Shown in pieces: positions 7,348-16,000 of a DNA stretch of 23,745 bases. Origin of the DNA: an uncultured Clostridia bacterium (lineage in GTDB: Bacteria; Bacillota; Clostridia; TANB77; CAG-508). The notes beneath the pieces were generated by a model that was not told where the DNA came from, ran no database searches, and saw only the letters and a program-made list of their open reading frames with translations. Both the position numbers and the translations under genes were made by a program. How positions within the stretch are numbered: position 1 is the first letter of the stretch; every line of letters starts with the position of its first letter. Location: NCBI GenBank assembly GCA_934121875.1, contig CAKOVG010000016.1:1-23745 (forward strand), given 5' to 3'.

Positions 7348-8280
7348 ATGGCACAAGAAATTTTTATAATAGATGATGAAAATGAACTAAAAAATAAATT
7401 AATGGAACTATTTAAAAAAGAAAAAGACTATAAATTTAAAAAAGCTAAAACAACAGAAATAGAAAAAGTTCTAAAAAATATTCCAGCTTTAATAATAATA
7501 AACGAAGACGGAATAAAAGAAGATATAATAAAATTATGTAACAAAATTAGAGAAAATGAAGACAACAGTATAACACCAATAATTGTAATATCATCAATAA
7601 CAGAAAAGCAACACAGAATTCAAATATTGCAAGCATGTGTAGAACACTATATAAAATCACCAATTGATGAAGAATACCTATACTACACAGTTAAAAATGT
7701 TATCCGATTACTTGATACAAACCGTAGGGTAAGTCCATTAACGGGTTTACCAGGCAATGTACAAATTCAAGCTGAAATAAAAAAACGCTTACTAAACAAT
7801 GAACAATTTTCAATTTTATATATAGATTTAGATAACTTTAAAGCATATAATGATGTTTATGGATTCCTAAATGGGGACGAAATAATTAAATTCACAGCAA
7901 GATGCATTTCAAATCATTTACATGATACAGAGGATGAGGGGAATTTTGTAGGTCATATTGGCGGAGACGACTTTGTAGCAATTACATCTTGCTTAAATTG
8001 TGAACAGATATCTCAAGATATAGTGCTAGAATTTGATCAAGGAGTACTCAAATATTTTAATAAATCAGATATAGAAAAAGGATATTTGGAAGTACCTAAT
8101 AGAAAATGTGTAATGGAACAATTTCCACTTACAAGTATATCAATTGCAGTTGTGGTAGTTGATAAAGGAAGATTCAAAAATGTACTAGAAATAGGAGAAA
8201 CAGCGGCACAAGTAAAACATTTGGCAAAAATGACACCTGGAAGTACATATGTAATAGATAGAAGAAAACATATTAACTAA
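7348..8280 (+). CDS. Diguanylate cyclase with pseudo-receiver domain (REC-GGDEF)
   Basis: This 310-residue cytosolic protein has a receiver-like domain (about 4-122) and a GGDEF domain (about 128-305). The GGDEF domain has SPLTGLPGNVQI at its entry, the metal-binding DLDNFK (D160) and signature GGDDF (205-209), an allowed GG[DE][DE]F variant, so c-di-GMP synthesis from two GTP is likely. No RxxD product-inhibition site is seen five residues before the signature. In the receiver, D9/D10 and K103 are kept, but the expected phosphoacceptor after the third strand (ALIIIN) is Asn52, suggesting it is not switched by ordinary Asp phosphorylation. AAGGAG lies before the ATG, 9 nt after the Ig-repeat gene. 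A palindrome closes the operon. Targets may include the nearby surface genes, but no c-di-GMP riboswitch was found before them. Confidence 0.9.
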   Translation: MAQEIFIIDDENELKNKLMELFKKEKDYKFKKAKTTEIEKVLKNIPALIIINEDGIKEDIIKLCNKIRENEDNSITPIIVISSITEKQHRIQILQACVEHYIKSPIDEEYLYYTVKNVIRLLDTNRRVSPLTGLPGNVQIQAEIKKRLLNNEQFSILYIDLDNFKAYNDVYGFLNGDEIIKFTARCISNHLHDTEDEGNFVGHIGGDDFVAITSCLNCEQISQDIVLEFDQGVLKYFNKSDIEKGYLEVPNRKCVMEQFPLTSISIAVVVVDKGRFKNVLEIGETAAQVKHLAKMTPGSTYVIDRRKHIN

Positions 8281-8282
8281 AA

Positions 8283-8308
8283 TAAGGAGTAGCATATGCT
8301 ACTCCTTA
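8283..8308. terminator. Perfect palindrome between convergent genes
   Basis: TAAGGAGTAGCAT is followed by its exact reverse complement, with no unpaired bases. It lies between the plus-strand GGDEF stop and the minus-strand cwlD stop. It probably ends transcription from both sides, although the T-tracts are short. Confidence 0.65.
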
Positions 8309-8312
8309 AACT

Positions 8313-9020
8313 TTAAAAGAAATAATCCATTATACCATTGTAAATTCCCCAAGCTAATCTATCTTGATACTCATCAGTCAAGAGCTGTTGTTCTTCCTCA
8401 GGGTTAGATAAAAAGCCACATTCTACAACAGATATAGGAATTTCTACATGCTTTATAATATAAACATTGTCAAGCTTCATAGCAACTCTTTTATTTTCTT
8501 TTTGAATAGAATCATTTAAATTTTGTTGTAAGCTCTTAGCAAGAGCAGTACTCTTTTCATCATTTTGCTTATAAAAACATTGCCAACCATAATATTGCTG
8601 TTGAGGAATTTTATTCAAATGAATAGAAACAAAAATATCAGCAGAGCTCTCATTACCAATTTTTACTCTATTATGAATATCAGAAATTTTCTTTTCCCTT
8701 AAAGTATTTTTATCTAAATCATAAATAGCATTTTCGTCGCTACGAGTCAAAATTACAGTAGCGCCAGACTGTTCTAACAAACTTTGAACCTTCAAAGTTA
8801 TTTTTAAATTTGTCTCAGCTTCAGTAGTACCATTACTAGACTGAGCACCTTCATCAGGTTTACCATGACCAGCATCCAAAACAATAACTTTATTAGAAAC
8901 CGGCAAAGAAACAGTAGGAACAGTTTTATCAGTATTTGCAATTTGAAAAACAAAAACAAACACACAAACCAACAAAACACTAGAAATAATACCCAATCTC
9001 TTCTTGCTCAAAACAACCAT
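8313..9020 (-). CDS. cwlD: N-acetylmuramoyl-L-alanine amidase CwlD-like (Amidase_3)
   Basis: This 235-residue protein has an N-terminal signal-anchor (about 8-27) and one Amidase_3 catalytic domain. Zinc ligands are visible: His in VIVLDAGHGKPDEGA, Glu in TEAETNL and His in FVSIHLN. The catalytic Glu is in VVECGFLSNPEE. Length, single catalytic domain and absence of cell-wall-binding repeats match CwlD (about 237 residues in Bacillus subtilis), which removes peptides from muramic acid to make muramic-delta-lactam in spore cortex. It is transcribed opposite to its neighbours. GGGGTGG precedes the ATG. A possible minus-strand promoter (TTGCAT at 9068-9063, TATATA at 9044-9039, 18-bp spacer) is weak. 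A general autolysin of the same family is the alternative, so the CwlD name is likely rather than certain. Confidence 0.88.
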   Translation of the reverse strand: MVVLSKKRLGIISSVLLVCVFVFVFQIANTDKTVPTVSLPVSNKVIVLDAGHGKPDEGAQSSNGTTEAETNLKITLKVQSLLEQSGATVILTRSDENAIYDLDKNTLREKKISDIHNRVKIGNESSADIFVSIHLNKIPQQQYYGWQCFYKQNDEKSTALAKSLQQNLNDSIQKENKRVAMKLDNVYIIKHVEIPISVVECGFLSNPEEEQQLLTDEYQDRLAWGIYNGIMDYFF

Positions 9021-9071
9021 AAATCCACCCCATAATCATATATATGCTCCAATTTCCCAATTATGCAAAAA

Positions 9072-9102
9072 GATGACTTTGGGGACGGGGTCAAAAGTCA
9101 CC
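9072..9102 (+). repeat. Left inverted end of the RAYT element
   Basis: This 31-nt end contains GGGGACGGGGTCAAAAGTC. It differs at four positions from the reverse complement of 9971-10001. It lies 51 bp upstream of the cwlD start, on the promoter side of cwlD. Confidence 0.85.
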
Positions 9103-9149
9103 TTTTTAAAGAAACAACTTCATGAATTGATAAAATTGCATATAAATGA

Positions 9150-9178
9150 TTGATAAGTTTCTAAATATATAATATAAT
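9150..9178 (+). promoter_or_regulatory. Promoter of the RAYT transposase gene
   Basis: TTGATA (9150-9155), a 17-bp spacer and TATAAT (9173-9178). It lies inside the element, 52 bp before the ATG, so the element carries its own promoter. Confidence 0.65.
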
Positions 9179-9229
9179 AAAAAAGGAGATGTATAATAAA
9201 TATAGGGGGCAAGAAAGTGAGAGATTTTT

Positions 9230-9982
9230 ATGGCTAGGTGTCCCAGAAATTTTTATGAAACATCTTTTTTTCATGTTATAGTACAAGGTTTAAATAAAGA
9301 ATATATTTTTGAAAAAAAGAATTATATGTCAAAGTATTTACAACTATTAACCAAATACAAAGAAGAATTTAAGCTTGAGATTATTTCATACTGTATAATG
9401 AACAATCATGCACACATCTTATTATATACGGAAAATATAAATGAGATGTCAAATTTCATGCATAGAGTTAATACGGAATATGCCAAATATTATAACTACA
9501 TACTAGGTGAAAGAACAGGATATGTTTTTAAAGATAGGTATAAAAGTGAGCCTATAAAAAATGAAGCGTATCTAATAAATTGTATAAATTATATTCATTT
9601 AAACCCAGTAAAAGCTAATATAGTTAAAAATAAGGAAGACTATCCATATTCAAGTTATAAAGAATACCTAAATAAAAGTAAAATAAAGTTAATATCGAAA
9701 ATATTGAATGTAAACTTTGATATTAAACTATTTATTGATAATGAATATGAATATATTTTTTATGATATGGATAATAGTATGGATGAAATAATTGATTTTA
9801 AGATAAAAGAATTTTTAAAAATGAGTAATATGAACAAAGATGAGATCTTGAAAGACAGACTTTTGTTGAAAATGTTGATAAAATATTTAAAAAATATTTG
9901 CAACATTAAATACACAGATATAATGAAAAGCTTGAAAATAACGAAAGGGCAAATGAACAAACTAAAAAAAGGTGCTTTTTGA
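9230..9982 (+). CDS. REP-associated tyrosine transposase (Y1/HUH family)
   Basis: This 250-residue protein opens MARCPRNFYE, as RAYT proteins commonly do. It carries the HUH metal motif as H60-A-H62 in NNHAHILL and a helix with Tyr121 in INYIHLNPVKA, the probable nucleophile. Such enzymes nick and join single-stranded DNA at palindromic ends through a 5'-phosphotyrosine. Residues 180-250 form an extra basic, helical C-terminal part (ITKGQMNKLKKG), possibly DNA-binding. Domain motifs and length look intact. The ribosome site is weak (AGGGGG about 20 nt upstream, then GAGAG), which may limit expression. The stop codon TGA (9980-9982) lies within the right inverted end, so coding and end sequence overlap. 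Activity is not shown. Confidence 0.88.
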   Translation: MARCPRNFYETSFFHVIVQGLNKEYIFEKKNYMSKYLQLLTKYKEEFKLEIISYCIMNNHAHILLYTENINEMSNFMHRVNTEYAKYYNYILGERTGYVFKDRYKSEPIKNEAYLINCINYIHLNPVKANIVKNKEDYPYSSYKEYLNKSKIKLISKILNVNFDIKLFIDNEYEYIFYDMDNSMDEIIDFKIKEFLKMSNMNKDEILKDRLLLKMLIKYLKNICNIKYTDIMKSLKITKGQMNKLKKGAF

Positions 9983-10001
9983 CCCCGTCCCAAAAGTCAC
10001 C
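9971..10001 (-). repeat. Right inverted end of the RAYT element
   Basis: This 31-nt inverted copy of the left end contains GACCCCGTCCCAAAAGTC on the plus strand. It includes the last codons and stop of the transposase gene. Confidence 0.85.
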
Positions 10002-10013
10002 CAAAGATGAATA

Positions 10014-10072
10014 AAAATTCCACTTTTTGAGAAAAATATGTGTAAAACATATAATGCAAGGAGTGGAATTTT
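10014..10072. repeat. 11-bp inverted repeat flanking the promoter of the glucan synthase gene
   Basis: AAAATTCCACT (10014-10024) and AGTGGAATTTT (10062-10072) are exact reverse complements separated by 37 bp. Between them lie TTGAGA (10027-10032) and TATAAT (10050-10055). The right arm overlaps the AAGGAG ribosome site (10058-10063). It could be an operator, an RNA stem masking the ribosome site on readthrough transcripts, or a very short invertible segment. Confidence 0.6.
10027..10055 (+). promoter_or_regulatory. Candidate promoter of the glucan synthase gene
   Basis: TTGAGA, 17 bp, TATAAT. The predicted initiation point near 10062 would leave out most of the AAGGAG site at 10058-10063, so either the start is slightly earlier or another promoter is used. 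Confidence 0.45.
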
Positions 10073-10075
10073 AAA

Positions 10076-13000
10076 ATGCAATATAGAACCTTAATGATAA
10101 AAGGTGCAATTTTAGGTAAAAATGAGCTAGAAGATTATTTAGAAAAAGTGGCTTCAAGCCATAATTTGCAGAACTTTTCAGATAAAGAAACATACCCAAT
10201 TCCAAGATTAAAAGAAAATTTTGAGTTAATTACTCAAACATATAATTTATTAAATGAACATGCAAAATTAAAAATACCAATACATTCAGCAGGAGAATGG
10301 ATTTTAGACAATTATTATGTAATAGATGAAGCTGTAAAAAACATAAAGTTAGAACTTCCAAAACATAAATACACAAAGTTTTTAGGGCTAGCAAATGGAA
10401 ATTATGCTGGCTTTGCTAGAGTGTATGTTTTAGCAAGTGAGATTGTAAATTACACAGATAATAAAATAGATGGCAAAAATTTAAGTGATTATATACAAGC
10501 ATATCAAAAAAAGAAGACCTTAAGTATGGAAGAAATATGGAGCATAGGCATTTTTATGAAAATTGCCTTAATAGAAAACATTAGGCAAATTTGTGAAAAG
10601 ATATATGTTTCTCAGCTCCAAAAATACAAAGTTGAAAATATAATTGAAAGACTAGTTGAACAAAAAAATAAAGATGAATTGCAGTTTACCAAGCTATCAG
10701 AATACAAAGACAAACTAACAAAACATACAGAAATGAAATATCCATTTATTGAGTATTTATCATATAAATTAAAAAAGTACGGCAAAAAGGCATATCCATA
10801 TATATCTATTTTAGAAGAACAAGTAAATAGAGCAGGTATGGATTTAGATGAAGCCATAAAAAAAGAGCATTTTGAAATTGCTATAAACAAAGTATCAATG
10901 GGCAATTGCATTACAAGCATTAAAAATTTAAATAGAATTAGTATGCTAGAAATTTTTGAAAACATAAATGGTGTTGAAGATATATTAAAACAAGATCCAG
11001 CAAATGTTTATGAAAAAATGGATTATCAAACAAAAATAGTATACAGAAATGCAATAAAAGAAATAGCCAAAAAAACCAAGATTTCTGAAATATATATAGC
11101 AAAAAAGGTATGGCATTTAGCTGATAAAGCAAAAGGCGATAAACAAAAACATGTAGGATATTATTTAATATCAGATGGTAGAGGACAATTACTACAAGAG
11201 TTGACAGGCAAAAAAACAAATAAGCTATCAAATGATAAAAAAATTGCAATATGGCTTACTGTACTAAGTATTTGCACAGCTATAATCTGCATATTATTTG
11301 CAACTTGTTTTTATGCAAAAGCACAATTTTCAGTATGGTTTGCTGTGCTATTAGGAGTATTGCTAATTATCCCTGTACAAACCATTTTAGTGCAAATTGC
11401 ACAATACATTTTAGGAAAATTTATAAAACCAAACCCAATACCTAAATTGGATTTTGAAGCAGGTGTGCCGGAAGAATCAGCAACTTTTGTGGTTATACCT
11501 ACAATTGTGAATTCTAAGCAAAAAGTGCAGAAAATAATGAAGAATTTAGAAAAATATTATATGGCAAACAAGAGTGATAACATATATTTTGCACTTTTAG
11601 GTGATTGCACAGCAGGAAAAAATGAGAAAGAACCTTTTGACGAAGAGGTTGTAAGTACAGGAATTGAAGAAGCGGATAGATTAAATAAAAAATATCCAGA
11701 TAATAATTTTCCAAAGTTTCATTTTTTATACAGGAAAAGAACTTGGAATACAGCAGAAGAGTGTTATTTAGGATGGGAAAGAAAAAGAGGATTATTAAAT
11801 CAATTTAATGAATATGTTTTAGGAAAAAGTAAAAATGAATTTTTGGCAAATACAATTGAAAAATGCGAAAAAATTCCTAAAATTAAATATGTAATAACCT
11901 TAGATGCAGACACTGAACTTTGTCTAAATACTGGATTAGAGCTAATAGGTGCAATGGCACATATATTAAATAAACCAGTATTAAATCATAAGCAAGACCT
12001 AGTAGTAGAAGGACATGCGTTGATACAACCACGAGTTGGAATTTCACTTTTAGATGTGCAAAAAAGCTATTTTACAAAACTATATGCAGGTTCAGGTGGA
12101 AAAGACGCATATACAAATGCCATTTCAGACATATATCAAGACAATTTTGAGGAAGGAATTTTTACAGGAAAAGGAATTTACGATTTACAAATATTTTCTA
12201 CTGTACTTGCAAATGAAATACCTCAAAATACTGTGTTAAGCCATGATTTACTAGAAGGGAGTTATTTAAGATGTGGACTAGCAACAGATATAATGTTACT
12301 TGATGGATACCCAACAGGATATAACAGTTTTAAAGCAAGGCTTCACAGATGGACACGTGGAGACTGGCAATTGATGCAATGGTTAGGCAGTAGTATTATA
12401 AATAAAAGAGAAGAGAAAAAAGAAAACCCATTAAGTATATTATCAAGATACAAAATTTTGGACAATTTAGTAAGAAGCTTATTAGAACCAACAGTAATAA
12501 TATCAATGATTTACGTAAGTATTTTTAAGCTATTATTTAATACAAAAATATGGTCAATAATAACTTTACTTGTAGTAGCAACAATAATTCCAACTATTTT
12601 AGAATTATTAAACCGTATAATATTTAAAAAAGATCAAGAAAAACCACAAAAAACTTTTACAAAAACAATATCTGGGCCAAATGCAGCAATTCAAAGAGGA
12701 TTATTAGCTTTAGGAAGTTTGCCAGACAAAGCATATTTTAACTTAAATGCCTGCATAAAAACTTTAAGGAGAGTATTTGTTACCAAAAAACATTTACTTG
12801 AATGGATGACAGCAGAAGATGCTGAAAAAAATGCAAAAAAAGATTTATTTTCGTATTATAAAAATATGATTTCAAACGTTATTTTAGGCATATTAACGTT
12901 AGTAATGCTATTTATATTACCACTAAAATTTAGCAATATATTTATACTTTTATTTGGACTACTTTGGATAATTACTCCTACAGTAATGTGGCAAATAAGT

Positions 13001-16000
13001 AAAGAATACAAAGTAACACCGCAGCTAGAAAAATTAAATGCTTCAGACAAAGAATATCTATTAAATTTAGGTAAAAAAACTTGGCAATATTTTAAAGAAT
13101 TTATAAACGAAAAAAGCAACTTTCTACCACCAGACAACTACCAAGAAGATAGAAAATCAAAACTTGCCAATAGAACTTCACCTACTAATATAGGGCTAGG
13201 ACTACTTGCAGTAGTAGCCAGTTATGATTTGGGTTACGAAAATTTAGAAGACACACTTGAATTATTGAAAAAAATGCTAAACACAATTAGTAATCTTCCT
13301 AAATGGAATGGTCATTTATACAACTGGTATAACCTAGATAATTTACAACCTTTAATGCCAAGATATATTTCATCAGTAGATAGTGGAAATTTAGTTGGCT
13401 ATTTATTCACTTTAAAACAATTTTTACTAGAGCATATTCAAGAAAACAATGTTGAAACATTACTTTTAACAGTAGATACACTAATTAAAAACACAGATTT
13501 TTCAAAGCTATATGACAAAAACACACGCCTATTTTCAATTGGATTTAATATAGAGGAAAACGGTTTAACAGATTCATATTATGACTTACTTGCATCAGAG
13601 GCAAGGCAGACTAGTTTAATAGCAATAGCTAAAAAAGATGTACCAGCAAGACATTGGAACAATTTGAGCAGAACACTTACAATATTGAACAAATACAAAG
13701 GACTAATATCATGGTCTGGAACAGCCTTTGAATATTTTATGCCAAATATAAATATTCCTAAATATCCAGGTAGCCTATTAGATGAGTCATGCAAGTTCAT
13801 GCTTATGAGCCAAAAAGAATATGCAAAAAAACTTAACATTCCTTGGGGAATATCAGAATCAGCTTTTTATCTAAAAGACTTGCAAAACAATTACCAATAT
13901 AAAGCGTTTGGAATCCCTTGGATAGGATTAAAAAGAGGACTTTCAGATGAAATGGTAACAAGTTCTTATGGAAGTATTTTAGCGCTTACAGAGGCTCCAA
14001 AAGAGGTTGTTGAAAATTTAAAAATATTAGAAAAAAACGGTATGTATAAACAATATGGATTTTATGAATCAATTGACTATACTCCAACTAGATTAAAAAA
14101 AGGTGAAAAATATGCAGTAGTAAAAACATATATGGCACATCACCAAGGCTTAATATTACTTGCAATAAACAACCTATTTAAGAATAATATAATGCAAAAA
14201 AGATTTATGGAAAACCCTGAATTAAAGGCAATAGACATTCTACTTCAAGAAAAAATGCCAGAAAATATAATAATTACAAAAGAGAAAAAAGAAAAAGTAG
14301 AAAAAATAAAATATGTATATGATAATAATTATTCAGTAAGAGAAATAACTAAGCCAAACTTGAAAATTCCACAAATAAATGTAATATCAAGTAATGAGTA
14401 TACAGTTGTAATGAATGCAAAAGGAGAAGGTTACAGTAAGTACAAAAATATACTAATAAATAGGTACAAAAAAACAAATGACATTGAACAAGGAATTTTC
14501 TTTTATATAAAAGATGTAAAAACAAATAGAATATGGACTACAAATAAAATGAGTTATATGAATAATGCAGACAAATATGTAATGTATTTTTCAGATGATC
14601 AAAACAAAATCGTAAGACAAGATGGCGGAATAGAAACAATATTAAAAACAACTATTATAGCAGATAGTCCAGTAGAACTAAGAAGCTTAGAAATAATAAA
14701 TCATGGACTAGAAAGTAAAACGCTAGAAATAACAAGTTTTCTAGAACCCATACTTTCAGAACCAGAACAAGATTATAGCCACCCAAGTTTTAACAACTTA
14801 TTTTTAAACTATGAATATTTAGATGACTTAAAAGCTATTTTAGTAACTAGAAGAAAAAGAACAGAAAAAGAAAATCAAGTATTTTTAGGTATAAAATTTT
14901 ACACAGAAAATGAAACAGTAGGAAAGCTAGAATATGAAATAGATAAAGAAAAATTTTATGGAAGAAATGAATTAGGGCTTCCAATAGCAATAAAAAATTC
15001 AATTCCATTTAGTAACAATATACAGCTAACAACAGAATCAATAGTAAGTATGAAAAGAACTATAACAATAAAGTCAGAGGAAAAAGTAACACTTAATTTA
15101 ATTATGGCAGTTGCAGAAACCAAACAAAAAGTAATAGAAAATCTAAAAGAATTTACAAGTCAAGCTACAATTAAACACAACTTTGAACTTGCAAGAGCTA
15201 GTAAAGAAGCGGAAAATAAATATTTAAGAGTAACTGCAAAACAAACTGAGCTATATCAAAAAATGTTAGGATATTTGCTATATAATAACCCATTAAAAAC
15301 ATTAACCTGTAGCAATATGAAAGCACCGGTAAGCAGATTATGGCAATATGGAATTTCAGGAGATTTGCCTATACTATTACTAAAAATAAAAGAAAAAGAC
15401 GAAATAGAAACTTTAGAAGAAACCTTAAAAGCTTACAATTATTTTAGAGTGAAAAATGTATTAGTAGATTTGATAATTATAAATCAAGAAAAATATAGTT
15501 ATGACGGTAATTTAAAATATGAAATATATAATAGTATTTCAAATGAGAATTTATCATATTTGCAAAACATAAAAGGAGGAATTTTTGTATTAGAAAATTT
15601 ATCGCAAGATGAGATAAACTTTTTTGAGTATCGTGCAAATTTAACTTTAAATGCAAGTTATGGCAATATATACAGGTATTTAAAAGAACTAGAAGATGAG
15701 TATCTAGACAGTATAAAAGACATACCATTTGAAGAAACACCAAGAACTGTAGAAAACACACCAGCTAAAAGAGAAAAACTAACAGAACTAAAATACCTAA
15801 ATGATTATGGTGGATTTTCACAAGATGGAAAAGAATATATAATTCGCATAAATAAAGATGAAAAATTACCAACAGTATGGAGTCATATATTAACCAACAA
15901 ACAATTTGGAACCTTAGTAACAGAAGGAATGGGAGGTTATACTTGGTATAAAAATAGTAGACTAAATAGATTAACAGCTTGGAGCAACTTACCAGTACAA

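Larger units (their letters stand above)
9072..10001 (+). mobile_element. RAYT element with 31-nt inverted ends
   Basis: A unit of about 930 bp: left end 9072-9102, a Y1/HUH transposase gene and right end 9971-10001. The ends are inverted copies matching at 27 of 31 positions, with the core GGGACGGGGTCAAAA. Each can fold on itself (TGACTTT with AAAGTCA at the left; inner GAC/GTC). This is the arrangement of REP-associated tyrosine transposases and their palindromic ends. It sits between divergent cwlD and the glucan synthase gene. AAAGATGA occurs at 9069-9076 and 10003-10010, but partly inside the left end, so it may be chance. Confidence 0.8.

Noticed and set aside
9069..10010. 8-bp AAAGATGA target-site duplication around the RAYT element
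   Set aside because: The left copy overlaps the terminal repeat, and HUH transposases do not normally create target duplications; it is probably chance.
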